From: Phycisphaerales bacterium
Lineage (GTDB): Bacteria > Planctomycetota > Phycisphaerae > Phycisphaerales > UBA5793
Assembly (NCBI GenBank): GCA_020852515.1
Contig: JADZAS010000030.1
Coordinates: 124,001-188,000 of the forward strand
DNA length: 64,000 nucleotides
Direction of reading: 5' to 3'
Shown here piece after piece: positions 1-9,795 of the stretch. The translations under genes and the position numbers were made by a program. The notes below the pieces were generated by a model, which did not search any database, had not been told where the DNA came from, and saw nothing but the letters and a program-made list of their open reading frames with translations. Numbering within the stretch: the stretch's first letter is position 1; every line of letters begins with the position of its first letter.

Positions 1-1188
1 ATCTTCGGCGCGTTTCCCTACGAGCGCTACGTCTTCATCACCCACGTGGGCATGGGTGGCGGCGGGGGCACGGAACATCTCAATTCAACCGTCATGCAGA
101 CCTCGCGCCGCTCGTTCGAAGATGACGGCGCCTACGACCGCTTCCTCGGCCTGGTCGCGCACGAGTTCTTTCACACGTGGAACGTCAAGCAGTTCCGCCC
201 GGCGGGGATCAATCCGTATGACTACGAGCGCGAGAACTACACGAAACTGCTCTGGGTCGCGGAAGGCACGACGAGTTATTACGATGATCTCACGCTCGTG
301 CGGACCGGACACACGAAACCGGCGAAGTATCTCCAGAGCATGGGCGACGCGATCGATGCGCTGCGCCGCCGGCCCGGCCGGCTGGTGCAGAGCGTCGAAG
401 AGAGTTCGTTCGATGCGTGGATCAAGTTCAGCAAGTCGACGCCGGACGACGTGAACTCGAGCATCTCGTTCTACACCAGCGGCGCCATGGCGAGCCTCGC
501 GCTCGACTGGTCCATTCGCAAGCGCAGCGGCGGCGCCGCCGACCTTGACGACGTCATGCGCACGCTGTACGAGCGCTTTCCGCTCAGCGGCGGCGGCTAC
601 ACGCCCGAGGACCTGCTCGCCGTGATCAATGAGATCAGCGGCAGCGACTTCGGTGCGTTCTTCGCGCGGCACATCCGCGGCACGGAAGATTTCGACTTCG
701 AATCGCTCGCCGATGCCTGCGGCCTCGAACTCGTCTTCGAGCCGGCGAAGCGCGAGGATGATGGCTCAACGAGCCGCACGGGTGAGGAAGCGGGTCCAGA
801 GGATCAGGATGAAACCGCCGAAGAAACAAGCACGCCTTCTTCCGGCGAAATTCCGCTCAAGGCTTACCTGGGCTTGAATATCAGCGGCACGCGCGTGTCA
901 TCGCTGCTGGCCGACAGCCCGGCGTATGCATCGGGCCTGCTGGTGGGCGATGAACTCGTGGCCGTGAATGGAAAGCGGATCGGTTCGCAGGGCGATCTTG
1001 ATGATCAGGTGAACGCGCTCGATCCGGGGCAGTCGATTCACATCACCTTCTTCCGCAGGGATCACCTGCGCGAAGTGGACATCGCGCTGACCGGCGTCCC
1101 CGATGGTTCGTGGACGCTGCGCAAGGTGGAGGAGCCGACGGACGAGCAGAAGGCCCAGTACGCCGACTGGCTCGGACAGGAGTGGTGA
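1..1188 (+). CDS. M61 family peptidase with C-terminal PDZ domain (5' partial)
   Basis: The reading frame is already open at base 1 and ends at TGA 1186-1188, so only the last 395 residues are present. HEFFHTWN near residue 54 of the fragment is the HExxH zinc motif of M61 (glycyl aminopeptidase-like) enzymes. The E of WVAEGTTSYY near residue 88 fits the third zinc ligand. An acidic, threonine-rich linker follows, then a PDZ-like module (KAYLGLNISG through the GLLVGDELVAVNG turn). Family knowledge suggests a peptidase with the catalytic domain before the PDZ. The substrate is unknown. Confidence 0.9.
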   Translation: MFGAFPYERYVFITHVGMGGGGGTEHLNSTVMQTSRRSFEDDGAYDRFLGLVAHEFFHTWNVKQFRPAGINPYDYERENYTKLLWVAEGTTSYYDDLTLVRTGHTKPAKYLQSMGDAIDALRRRPGRLVQSVEESSFDAWIKFSKSTPDDVNSSISFYTSGAMASLALDWSIRKRSGGAADLDDVMRTLYERFPLSGGGYTPEDLLAVINEISGSDFGAFFARHIRGTEDFDFESLADACGLELVFEPAKREDDGSTSRTGEEAGPEDQDETAEETSTPSSGEIPLKAYLGLNISGTRVSSLLADSPAYASGLLVGDELVAVNGKRIGSQGDLDDQVNALDPGQSIHITFFRRDHLREVDIALTGVPDGSWTLRKVEEPTDEQKAQYADWLGQEW

Positions 1189-1207
1189 AGCGAAAGGGAC
1201 GGGCTGC

Positions 1208-2773
1208 ATGGCTTCGAGTCAAGGCGATGAGTCCTCGCTGGTTGTTTCACCGGTGCCGCCCGACGTTGGCGGAAGTGTGACGCAGGCGCCGGCACAAGTG
1301 AGCCAGTCGCTCACGATGCCGTCCGAGAGCCAGGTCCTCGATGTGCTCTGGCCCGACGACTCGTCGCACCCGTACGTGTCGATGGAGGTCTCGACCATCG
1401 ACGCCTGGCCGGTGGCGGTGGAGCACTGGCCGGAGATCGGCGCCAGCGCGCTGAGCCTGATCCTGCTGATCGTTCTGGCTGCGATGCTCTGGCGGCGCTG
1501 GCGTCGCCGGCGGCTGGTGGCGCCCGGCGAGCCGTATTGCGCCAAGTGCGGCTATCGACTCACCGGCCGCAGCGACGCGAAACAATGCCCCGAGTGCGGG
1601 CGGGATCTTGCGGGCGGCGGAGTGATGTACGGCCGGAGACTGCGTCGGCGGCCGGTCGTGGTCGCAGCGGCTCTGCTGGTAGGTGTGTGCGGAGTCTACT
1701 ACGCGGCGCGCGGCCACCTGCCGCGCACCGGTCGCGCCGCGAACTGGTTCGACTGGCCTTCCGCCCGGCTGCACGCGTGGGCGACGGCGAACCAGCGCTG
1801 GTCGATGATGCGACACGCACTGCCGATGCTGCGCATCGCGCGGATCGACCCGGAAACGGGAGCAGTCGTGCGCACCGTGCGCTACGAGCCGATTCAGAAG
1901 CGCGATGGCACGAGGTGGAATGGGCGACTCGCCGGGCTGCGCGAGAATCACTTCTACCTGTACTGGCGCAGCGGTGTCGCCGAGATTGATGCCGGGTCAG
2001 GCCGCACTGTGCGGGAGTTGCCTCTGCCCGGGACGGTCGGCGAGCTGTGGGCCGGGATCAGCGATATCGCCCTGCACCCGAGCCGGGATGTTCTGTATGC
2101 CTACGTCGATTATCGCGTGACGCTTGCGTGCGATCTGCAGACGGGGCAGTGGTCGGAGGTCGTTTCGTTTCCGGAGCGGTCGCAGTTGCTGATGCATTCG
2201 CTGTTTGCACTGCCGGATGCTGACACGGTGATCCTGCGCCGCGCGCTCGCCCCGCGGCAGCCCGAATCCGGCTGCGATCTGATCGATCTCAACTCGGGCC
2301 AGACCGTACTCACGCAGCGCACGGCCAAGCATGATCTGTCGCAGGTGGTCGGCGTGACTGGGGATGAACTCCTGCTGACCGAGACCGAGTTCCTGGCCGT
2401 TGCGTACGCAGAAATCTCCGAGCAGACGATCAGGCGCTGGTCACCGGGAATGCGCGAGGCCGAGGATTTGCTCACGATTCCATTGCGCCGCATCGCGTCG
2501 ATCCAGGGCGGCCGCTCGGGCAGGCTGTACTTCGCAGGACAGGGCATCAGTTCCCCCGCCGCGCCGGCAACCATCGCCGTCTACGACCGGGATTGGAAGA
2601 CATATCTCCAGCCGCTGCAGCTGCCGCCGCGCACCGGCGACATGAACCTGTCCATCTCACCCGACGAGCACTGGGCGCTCACGTGGCACAGCGAGCCGAC
2701 CGCCGGGCCGTGCCTGTACATCTTCGACCTGCACGCGATCCACGGCGGCGCTTCGCAGCAGCCGGCGAGGTGA
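1208..2773 (+). CDS. Membrane protein with zinc ribbon and propeller-like C-terminal domain
   Basis: 521 aa from ATG 1208, 19 bp after the M61 gene, so probably co-transcribed with it. A hydrophobic segment near residues 80-95 (LSLILLIVLAAML) is followed by a zinc ribbon, CAKCGYRL then CPECGRDL, and a second membrane segment (VVVAAALLVGVCGVYY). The remaining ~350 residues are beta-rich, with repeated blocks about 'levels', 'lists' and DLNSG/DLQTG turns suggesting a WD40/YVTN-like propeller. An upstream in-frame ATG at 1103 lies inside the M61 gene and was not used. Function unknown. Confidence 0.75.
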   Translation: MASSQGDESSLVVSPVPPDVGGSVTQAPAQVSQSLTMPSESQVLDVLWPDDSSHPYVSMEVSTIDAWPVAVEHWPEIGASALSLILLIVLAAMLWRRWRRRRLVAPGEPYCAKCGYRLTGRSDAKQCPECGRDLAGGGVMYGRRLRRRPVVVAAALLVGVCGVYYAARGHLPRTGRAANWFDWPSARLHAWATANQRWSMMRHALPMLRIARIDPETGAVVRTVRYEPIQKRDGTRWNGRLAGLRENHFYLYWRSGVAEIDAGSGRTVRELPLPGTVGELWAGISDIALHPSRDVLYAYVDYRVTLACDLQTGQWSEVVSFPERSQLLMHSLFALPDADTVILRRALAPRQPESGCDLIDLNSGQTVLTQRTAKHDLSQVVGVTGDELLLTETEFLAVAYAEISEQTIRRWSPGMREAEDLLTIPLRRIASIQGGRSGRLYFAGQGISSPAAPATIAVYDRDWKTYLQPLQLPPRTGDMNLSISPDEHWALTWHSEPTAGPCLYIFDLHAIHGGASQQPAR

Positions 2774-2884
2774 TCTTCGCTACTTCGCACGCTCCTGAAT
2801 CGCCCGCACCAGCCGCGTCTTTTCTGTGCTGTCCGGCAACCGCGCCGGCATCAGCCGCACCCGCGCGGCCTCGTGATCGTGCCC

Positions 2885-5344
2885 TCACTCTACGCGCACC
2901 ACGTTCGAGGGCCGGCAGGAGTCGCGGTCAATGATCTGGAGCGACCGGCCGCACCACTGCGCCGGAGCGACGCTGACGAGTCTGCCATCGCCGACGGCAC
3001 TCGACTGTGCATAGCGGATGAGAGTCAGCCCTTCGCCGGTCAAGTCCAGTGTCGTCCCGGCGCATGCGTGGCCGCTCGGGATGACGAACTGTCCTGGGCC
3101 GTTGGCGCCGAGGATGGCAATGGCGCCGCCGGGTGTGCAGTTGGACCACTCGAACACCGCCTCACCGCCGCCCGGGCATTCGGCTGAGAGTGCGATCGTC
3201 GGGTCGAGAACGATGAGGTGTGCCGCGATGCTCCTTTGATCGGCGCATCCGTCGCGCCGCACGATGCACTGCAATCGCCCGGTGTAGTCGCCGGTGACGT
3301 CGGTCACGCGAAGCGTGTCGGTATGGCTGCCGGAGATCGGCCCGCCATCGCGGAGCGGGCGGCGGTTCCACGTCCACTGGTACGTTGCCGTCTCCGGTTC
3401 GCGCACCGCGACATGGAAGTCCACCGTCTCGTGCAGATCAACGAACTGGTGCTGCGGCTGCTCAGTGAACGCGTGTTTGCCGCTATAGGTCCAGGTGTCG
3501 CCGGTCCAGTGTTCTGTTTGATCCTGACCTGCGAAGAGGAACATCCCGCTTCGTGCTGCATCGTAAACCATCGCTCCGGATCGCCGGCCCGCCACCTCGG
3601 TTGGAGCCAGTGCGCTAACAACCCAGCGAAGGCCGTCCCACTCCCACGTCTGGCGCCCCTCGCCGAGGCGTGGCCCCTCACCGCCGTACATCACAGTCAC
3701 GTGGTTCGAGGAGTCGAATGCCATCGCGTGCCTGGCGCGAGGTGAAGCGCCGTCAGCAGCGACCTGGACCCAGGTTTGCCCGTCATATTCCCATGTATCC
3801 TGAAAGAGTTCGGTACCGCGTTTCCCGCCGAAGAGAACGGTGAGATGGCGATCTGTGTCATAAGCCATCGCGTGGCGCCAGCGAGCGTCCGGTCCCAAGT
3901 CGGAAATGTGCGCCCAATTTGTGCCATCCCACTCCCACGTGTCGCTCATCTCGTCATACCCGGCGTTCCGACCCCCGAAGAGGACCGCTACCCCTCGCCG
4001 TTCATCAAAGATCATGGCGCTGCCCTCCCGCGGGGGCGGTCCAGTATCGGAGACCTGCGTCCACACGTTACCATCCCACTCCCATGTATCACCGAGTACA
4101 CCTGCTTCGCTGTTTCGCCCGCCGAACAGGACCATGACGCCCCGACGCGAGTCGTAGGCGATAGTGGGGCGCCACCGCGTCAAAGGGCCATCGAAAGAGA
4201 CGGCTCGCCACTGCGTGCCGTTCCACTCCCATGTATCGCCCAGAGACGCATGGGCCAAACCTCCGAACAGCACGGAAACGCCGCGACTGCTGTCGTATGC
4301 CATGACGTGATCGGAGCGGATTGAGGGATGCGAATGCGCTTCAGAATGCCATTGACGGCCATCCCAGGACCAGGTGTCGCGCAGGGAGTTGGATCCCAAT
4401 ATGGTCCCACCGAACATGATCGTCTTGTTGTGCAGCGTGTCGAAGGCCATGGCGTGTGACGTTCGGACGATTGGTCCCCGGTTGGCAACCAATTCCCAGG
4501 CAATGCCGTTCCACTCCCAGGTCTCCGCCTCGTCACTGTCCCAGTTCTGTCCGAAGAGAACGGTCCGCTGTCGCTGGGCGTCGTAAGCCATGGCGGCGCC
4601 CGTGCGTGCAGTCGGCCCACCATTCACAGAGACCTCGCGCCACTCAATTCCATCCCACTCCCACGTGTCTGTTTCACCGCCGGTATTGCGGCGGCCGTAC
4701 ATGACGGTCACGCCTCGTGCTTCATCGAAGGCCATTGTGTGGTACCATCGCGGGCTGGGTCCGCCCGTCGCCACCTGCGACCACGAAGCGCCATTCCACT
4801 CCCACGTGTCGTTCTGGAGGGTGTTGCCTCGCGTTCCACCGAACATCACCACGACTCCTCGCCGACTGTCGAAGGCCATCGCATGGGCGTAACGCGATCC
4901 AGGTCCGGATGTACTGACAAGCGACCACAGGCGGCCATCCCATACCCAAGTGTCCGCCGAAAGGTCTCCCCCGTACATGACCGTCACCTGATGCGCGCTG
5001 TCGTACGCCATGGCATGGCGCACGCGCGAACCGGGGCCGGTATCGCTGACTTGTGTCCAGTTCTCGCCGTCATACTCCCACGTGTCAGGAAGTCCGCTGC
5101 GAAACTCGCTGTATCCACCGAACAGAACCGTCACATTGCGTGAGCTGTCATACACCATGCCGTGCCATGAGCGCGCGCTCGGCCCGGGATACTCGATCTG
5201 CTCCCAGCCGCCGCAGTCGCTTTGGGCGAGCGCCTCTGGTGCGGTCCACAGCACGCAGCCCACAGCGGCGCCGCAGCACAGCAAGAGCGTCCCGAGCCAT
5301 CGCCGACAGGGCCGCTGGGTCAAGTCTGGTAGGAAACTGAGCAT
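2885..5344 (-). CDS. Secreted Kelch-repeat protein
   Basis: 819 aa. An N-terminal signal peptide with a long hydrophobic core ends near ALAQS (about residue 41). Twelve Kelch-type repeats follow, each with a DTWEWDG-like strand, a GP..R..HAMAYDS turn and a VLFGG strand, enough for about two six-bladed propellers. The C-terminus has an Ig-like module (QPQHQFVDLHETVDFHV... YQWTWNRRPL... GDYTGRLQCIV) and a Cys-containing beta domain of the kind common at the ends of planctomycete secreted proteins. It is likely extracellular or periplasmic; ligand unknown. Confidence 0.88.
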   Translation of the reverse strand: MLSFLPDLTQRPCRRWLGTLLLCCGAAVGCVLWTAPEALAQSDCGGWEQIEYPGPSARSWHGMVYDSSRNVTVLFGGYSEFRSGLPDTWEYDGENWTQVSDTGPGSRVRHAMAYDSAHQVTVMYGGDLSADTWVWDGRLWSLVSTSGPGSRYAHAMAFDSRRGVVVMFGGTRGNTLQNDTWEWNGASWSQVATGGPSPRWYHTMAFDEARGVTVMYGRRNTGGETDTWEWDGIEWREVSVNGGPTARTGAAMAYDAQRQRTVLFGQNWDSDEAETWEWNGIAWELVANRGPIVRTSHAMAFDTLHNKTIMFGGTILGSNSLRDTWSWDGRQWHSEAHSHPSIRSDHVMAYDSSRGVSVLFGGLAHASLGDTWEWNGTQWRAVSFDGPLTRWRPTIAYDSRRGVMVLFGGRNSEAGVLGDTWEWDGNVWTQVSDTGPPPREGSAMIFDERRGVAVLFGGRNAGYDEMSDTWEWDGTNWAHISDLGPDARWRHAMAYDTDRHLTVLFGGKRGTELFQDTWEYDGQTWVQVAADGASPRARHAMAFDSSNHVTVMYGGEGPRLGEGRQTWEWDGLRWVVSALAPTEVAGRRSGAMVYDAARSGMFLFAGQDQTEHWTGDTWTYSGKHAFTEQPQHQFVDLHETVDFHVAVREPETATYQWTWNRRPLRDGGPISGSHTDTLRVTDVTGDYTGRLQCIVRRDGCADQRSIAAHLIVLDPTIALSAECPGGGEAVFEWSNCTPGGAIAILGANGPGQFVIPSGHACAGTTLDLTGEGLTLIRYAQSSAVGDGRLVSVAPAQWCGRSLQIIDRDSCRPSNVVRVE

Positions 5345-5497
5345 GGCGGTTCTCCGAAGCCCGTGTACTCGCGGGCATTGATCCTCTGTTTATAACAGAT
5401 TGCGGCAGGGGTAGCAATGCCGGAGGGAGATTTGGACAAAAAGCGAGTAAGACTGCCTGACCTCTCTCCCCGCAGCCATTCCGGCAACACCACATCG

Positions 5498-6940
5498 TCA
5501 ATGGGCGGGTCGAAGTCGGATCTCCTGAATGAGCCGCCTCTTGGCCGCGCTCTCCTCCAGCCGCGTCAGCGCCAGGCGCACCCAGGCGCGGCGGGCCGGG
5601 TCGTCGCCGGTCGCGAGGTTGACGAGCGTGTCGAAGTTCTGGGTGATGAAGAGCGTGTCGTCGTAGAACGAGCCCTGCACCTGCACATCGGTCCAGGCCG
5701 ACTCACTTTCGCTGAGCACGAAGCGTTCGTCGCCATCGTCCCATCGGTAGCGGGCCACGCCGGCTCGCTGAAACACGTCGGCCAGGTCCGCCACCGCCGC
5801 GGCGTCCGCCGGATCGCCTTGAGCGAGGGTCCATGAGACATCCGCATTCGTGATCGTCAATGTGATCGCGTGATCGACGTACATGCCGCGCTCATCGCGC
5901 CCGACGCTCGGCGCGGCGGTGGAGAACTCGTAATTGAATGGCCCGTTGCTCCAGTACTCATTCCCGCCCGTCGCCCAGCCATGCACGAATCGCAACCCGG
6001 TATCATCGACGCGGCACCAGCTCGCGAGCCCCCGCCACGTGCCCGTGCCGCCCGTGCTGATCGAACCGAGTTCGCAGATTGTCTCATCCTCGGCCAGGAC
6101 GCGGAGCTCCGGGTCGGCGTACTTGCTGTGAATGTCATACGCCCCGCCGAAGACCCACTCATCGCCTTCCCGCCTCAGGGCAAAGAGGGCGAAGAGCTGC
6201 ATGCTCGAGATGAGATACAAGCGCGCCGCCGCGCCGTCTGCGGCCTTCAGGTCAAGCCACTTGACGCCCAGGCTGTCCTCGTACCCGACCAGAAACGTGT
6301 CGCGCGGTAGTTGCAGCCGCTCCTGCAATGCGCCAACGCGCGTCCCCGTCGCATCATGATCGAGCGCGAGCATTTCCTCTTGCGTCACGACCAGCGCCTG
6401 CCGCGCCGGTGGCGGCTGCGCGAAGACCTCGGCCACCTGCTGCAGATACGCCATCTCCGGCTCATCGCGCCCCGCCAGCAGCCGCCACTGCCAGCGCCAC
6501 ATCGCCGCGCGATTCCAGCGGCTCACGCAGTAGTCCGGCCCTTCCTGCAGCCGCCCTCTCAACTCGTTGTCGAAGACATATCCCGGGTATGGCTCATCAA
6601 AGGAAATGCGGCCCGTGAGCATGATCAGCGCGGTATCAGGCAGATAGTCCACGCTCAGAACCAGCAGCGCTTTCCAGAATGGCCCGACGGCGATAAACAC
6701 ACTCGCAAGCAGCGCCGCACTCGCCGTCTTCCAGCGCCGCCGCGTGCGCCGCCACTGGCTGTCGCGCTTGACGGTGCAGCCGCATTCGGGGCACGTCTTC
6801 CCCGGCGTGCCGAGCATGTCGTACCAGCACCTCGGGCATCGCAGCCGCCCGCGCGCCCGGTCCCAGAAAAGCGCCCATGCAGACAGGCCGACACATGCCA
6901 GCAGCCCGAGCGACCAGAGGATCCAGTGCAGTGTGGTCAC
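5498..6940 (-). CDS. Membrane-anchored zinc-ribbon protein
   Basis: 480 aa. A first membrane helix (residues ~5-25) is followed by a CPRCWYDML...CPECG zinc ribbon, a basic RRTRRR stretch, a second hydrophobic segment (ALLASVFIAVGPFWKALLVL), and a large soluble C-terminal domain that I do not recognise. A frameshifted relative of its N-terminal half lies at 8559-8974. The soluble part contains no catalytic motif I can name. Confidence 0.75.
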   Translation of the reverse strand: MTTLHWILWSLGLLACVGLSAWALFWDRARGRLRCPRCWYDMLGTPGKTCPECGCTVKRDSQWRRTRRRWKTASAALLASVFIAVGPFWKALLVLSVDYLPDTALIMLTGRISFDEPYPGYVFDNELRGRLQEGPDYCVSRWNRAAMWRWQWRLLAGRDEPEMAYLQQVAEVFAQPPPARQALVVTQEEMLALDHDATGTRVGALQERLQLPRDTFLVGYEDSLGVKWLDLKAADGAAARLYLISSMQLFALFALRREGDEWVFGGAYDIHSKYADPELRVLAEDETICELGSISTGGTGTWRGLASWCRVDDTGLRFVHGWATGGNEYWSNGPFNYEFSTAAPSVGRDERGMYVDHAITLTITNADVSWTLAQGDPADAAAVADLADVFQRAGVARYRWDDGDERFVLSESESAWTDVQVQGSFYDDTLFITQNFDTLVNLATGDDPARRAWVRLALTRLEESAAKRRLIQEIRLRPAH

Positions 6941-6963
6941 AGGGAACCATAGTGCCTGCCTGG

Positions 6964-7488
6964 TCAGGCGCTCAGGATCGCGCGGTAGTGTCCGGCGCTC
7001 GCGTCATCAAGACAACACGCGATCACGCGCCGGATCGACTCAACCTCCGCGCCGGTCTCGCGCATGGTCCGCACCGCAATCTCCGCCGCACGCTCTGCCG
7101 GGAAACCGAAGGCTCCCGTGCTGATCGAGGGGAAGGCGATGGTGGCGATGGCATGGTCCGCCGCGAGCAGCAGGCACTGGCGGTAGCACGACGCGAGGAG
7201 CGCCTCTTCATTCTGCCGGCCGCCGCCCCACACCGGCCCGACCGTGTGGATGACGAACCGCGCCGGCAGGTCGTGCCCGCCCGTGATCACGGCCTGCCCC
7301 GTCGGGCAGCGCACGCCCGGGCGCACTTCGGGCAATCGACGACACTCTTCGAGCAGCCCCGGCCCGGCCGCGCGATGGATCGCTCCATCCACGCCGCCTC
7401 CGCCGAGCAGCCGCTGGTTCGCCGCGTTGACGATCGCATCGACTTGCACGGTCGTAATGTCCGCGATGATGCAGTCGATGTCAGCCAT
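6964..7488 (-). CDS. Macro-domain protein, probable O-acetyl-ADP-ribose deacetylase
   Basis: 174 aa from ATG 7486-7488. It opens with the macro-domain start ([21 protein letters not shown]), then has the ADP-ribose-binding glycine loop [16 protein letters not shown] and the second loop ISTGAFGFP. Length and motifs match the YmdB/MacroD group, which removes the acetyl group from O-acetyl-ADP-ribose or hydrolyses mono-ADP-ribosyl marks. Longer in-frame starts exist but would add an arginine-rich tail with no homology. It lies downstream of a lipoprotein gene on the same strand. Confidence 0.9.
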   Translation of the reverse strand: MADIDCIIADITTVQVDAIVNAANQRLLGGGGVDGAIHRAAGPGLLEECRRLPEVRPGVRCPTGQAVITGGHDLPARFVIHTVGPVWGGGRQNEEALLASCYRQCLLLAADHAIATIAFPSISTGAFGFPAERAAEIAVRTMRETGAEVESIRRVIACCLDDASAGHYRAILSA

Positions 7489-7520
7489 GACCACGGTCGG
7501 CGGGGAGCGGCAGGCGCCGG

Positions 7521-7931
7521 TTATTGCTTTGCCGGCGGTGCGGCTGGCTGTTGATCGAGGGTGGTCCCGGTTGACCTCTCGATGGTGAACATGATGTCGC
7601 ACTTCTCCGTTGAGTCATTGGAGAGTTCGATGGCGCCCCCGTCTCGAAGCGTCCGAGCCACCGAACCGCGGATCAGTCGATGCGGTCCATCAGCGGGTAG
7701 ATGTGCAGCCTTGAAGAGGACGTTGACCTCGCCCGGCCCGCTGTTGTTCACGACGACAAAGGGATTCGATCCTTCGACGGTGAGCGAGGCCCGGGCATTG
7801 GGCACAAGCAGGAGTCCCATCGTCGTTTCCCCGCTGCTGCATGCGGTGAGCGGCAGGGCCAGCCAGAGCAGAACGAGCCCGCAGGCGGCGCGCGACCGGA
7901 CGAGACGAGGCGGGCAGGGTCGATGAGTCAT
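7521..7931 (-). CDS. Small lipoprotein
   Basis: 136 aa. The signal peptide has a basic N-region, a hydrophobic core ([11 protein letters not shown]) and the lipobox LTAC (Cys near residue 31). The mature part is a short beta-rich domain ([26 protein letters not shown]). It looks envelope-attached and its function is not recognisable. It ends 32 bp before the macro-domain gene and may share its transcript. Confidence 0.7.
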   Translation of the reverse strand: MTHRPCPPRLVRSRAACGLVLLWLALPLTACSSGETTMGLLLVPNARASLTVEGSNPFVVVNNSGPGEVNVLFKAAHLPADGPHRLIRGSVARTLRDGGAIELSNDSTEKCDIMFTIERSTGTTLDQQPAAPPAKQ

Positions 7932-8071
7932 GAGTTGCTCCTCTAATTCTGAAAGAGTGTGGGGTCGCCAGCAGCGGCTGCAAATCGTAATGACCGCGCA
8001 GGATCAGGTCTATTCCCCGCGTTGAGGCCCCGTCGGAAAACTCCCTCTCCCTAGCAAAAGGTCGGAATGAG

Positions 8072-8534
8072 GGTAAGAAGAATCACATGGCGCTCTACCT
8101 CATGTCCATCTACGGCTCGCCCGCGCAAGAGTCGTGGTTCCGCAGCGCCTGGGCCAAGACCGGCAATGAAGCTCGACATGGGCAAGTCGTGCATCCGCTT
8201 CCGCAAGATCGCGGACCTGCCCCTCGACGTGATCGGCGAAGCCATGCGCCGCGTTCCGGTTGTCAATTACATCGCCTATTACGAGCAGAACATCAGGAAC
8301 GCGGGCAAGCAGAAGGCAGCCGCGAACGCAGCCGGGACGACCGCCAAGCCATCCGCGAAGAAGTCATCGTCAAGCGCTGCCAAGGGCGCCGCGAAGAAGC
8401 CGGCGAAGAAGTCCGAAGAGAAATCCGCCAGGTCATCCGCCAAGAAGTCAACCAGGAAGACGGCGGGCGCCAAGCCGGCCAGGAAGTCCATGTCGAAAGC
8501 CCCGGCGAAAGAGACCAGCCGCAGCGGGCGCTGA
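8072..8534 (+). pseudogene. Decayed DUF1801 gene with a histone-H1-like tail
   Basis: The frame containing ATG 8087 reads KKNHMALYLMSIYGSP...WFRSAWAKTG, and the +1 frame continues directly with KLDMGKSCIRFRKIADLPLDVIGEA. Together they give the contiguous second half of a DUF1801 domain. One extra base near 8162-8166 (AATGAAG where AAGAAG is expected) accounts for the break, and the first ~75 residues of the domain are missing. After the domain comes a ~75-residue Lys/Ala/Ser tail with AKKP and AKKS repeats resembling histone H1. A sequencing error at the frameshift cannot be excluded, but the missing 5' half argues for true decay. Confidence 0.75.
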
Positions 8535-8558
8535 GCGCGCTCTTCGTCAGCCCCCGCT

Positions 8559-8974
8559 TCAGGCGCGCAACGAGACGGGATACTCCCGCAGTCGCCACAT
8601 GAGTTCGTGGTCCAAGGTCATCGCATCAAGGGGATCGTCGGGATCGTCAACCCACTCGTTCGCCACGATGAGAATGAGCGCCGTGTTCGGCGGGTAATCC
8701 GCGTAGCGCACCACCAGCGCCTTCCAGAACGGCCCGACGGCGATAAACACGCTCGCCATCAGCGCCGCCGCGTGCGCCGCCAGTCGCGATCCCGTTTGAC
8801 CATGCGGCCGCATTCCGGGCACGTCCGTCCGGCCGCGGCGAGCATGTCATACCAGCACTTCGGACACCGCAGGCGCCCACGATGCCGATTCCAGAAGAGC
8901 GCCCAGCCCAGCGCGACGAGGCACGCCGCAAGACCGATCGACCAGAGTGTCCACTGGATCGGTGTCACGCCCAA
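8559..8974 (-). pseudogene. Frameshifted, truncated copy of the zinc-ribbon membrane protein family
   Basis: From ATG 8974 the frame encodes a membrane helix, CPKCWYDML...CPECG and RRTRRR, closely matching the N-terminus of the 480-aa protein at 5498-6940, and then stops. A second minus frame ending at 8559 carries the next block, ASVFIAVGPFWKAL followed by P(N/D)TALI. The continuation is intact apart from a shift near 8760. The rest of the ~300-residue soluble domain is absent. This fits a decayed partial duplicate. Confidence 0.75.
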
Positions 8975-9045
8975 CCATATCGGCGTGACCGATCACTCGC
9001 GCCGCTATCGGGCGGCATCGCGGCCCGGCGCCACCCTGGCCCGAC

Positions 9046-9795
9046 CTACATGTACAACCCGCCGTTGACGTTGATTTCCTGGCCGGTGATGTACGACGCC
9101 AGCGGCGAGGCGAGGAACGCCACCGCGTGGGCAACTTCCTCCGGCTCGCCGAAGCGGCCGATGGGAATGCCCGAGGTGATCTGCTCGCGGATGTTCTCGG
9201 GAACCTTCGCGGTCATGTCGGTGGTCACGAAGCCGGGCGCGACGCAGTTGACGGTGATGTTCTTGCGCGCCACTTCCTTGGCCAGCGACTTGGTCAGCGC
9301 GATCAGCCCCGACTTGGCCGCGGCGTAGTTCGCCTGACCGAAGTTGCCCGTCTGTCCGATGATCGAGGTAATGTTGATGATGCGGCCCCAGCCGGATTCG
9401 ATCATCTTCTTGAGCATCGCGTGTGTGATCAACGCCGGGCCGGTGAGGTTGACGTCCATCACCTCTTCCCACTGTTCGCGCGTCATCTTGGCAAACGTGC
9501 GGTCGCGGGTGATGCCGGCGTTGTTCACGAGGATCTGCACGATGCCGAAGTCCTCGTTGACGTGGCTGAGCATCTCGCGATTCTCTTCGTCGTTGGCGAC
9601 GTTGGCGCGATAGATCTTGGCCTTGCGTCCCTTGGCGACGATCTGGTCGCACACTTCGCGGGCGGCCTCCTCCGAGGTGGAGAAGTTGATGGCGACATCG
9701 CAGCCCACGTCAGCCATGGCCAGCGCGATGGCGCGGCCGATGCCGCGCGCGGCCCCGGTCACAAGACAGATCTTGCCTTCGAGCGACTGTGTCAT
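9046..9795 (-). CDS. phaB: Acetoacetyl-CoA reductase (PhaB/FabG-like SDR)
   Basis: 249 aa from ATG 9793-9795, with GAGAGG about 6 bp upstream; the earlier in-frame ATG at 9816 lacks a better site. It is a classical short-chain dehydrogenase: TGAARGIG cofactor loop (~residues 13-20), NNAG (~91), and the Ser-Tyr-Lys triad in NITSIIGQ...YAAAKSG. GWGRIINITS and NYAAAKSGLI are typical of PhaB/FabG. In this PHA cluster the likely reaction is NADPH reduction of acetoacetyl-CoA to (R)-3-hydroxybutyryl-CoA. FabG activity is the alternative. Confidence 0.85.
   Translation of the reverse strand: MTQSLEGKICLVTGAARGIGRAIALAMADVGCDVAINFSTSEEAAREVCDQIVAKGRKAKIYRANVANDEENREMLSHVNEDFGIVQILVNNAGITRDRTFAKMTREQWEEVMDVNLTGPALITHAMLKKMIESGWGRIINITSIIGQTGNFGQANYAAAKSGLIALTKSLAKEVARKNITVNCVAPGFVTTDMTAKVPENIREQITSGIPIGRFGEPEEVAHAVAFLASPLASYITGQEINVNGGLYM

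Noticed and set aside
2774-2884. In-frame continuation of the Kelch gene beyond its TGA (GHDHEAARVRLMPARLPDSTEKTRLVRAIQ..., ending at TAG)
   Set aside because: The tail looks protein-like, but the Kelch protein already ends with its usual Cys-rich block, and no SECIS-like hairpin or homology supports read-through. It may be a remnant of another gene.
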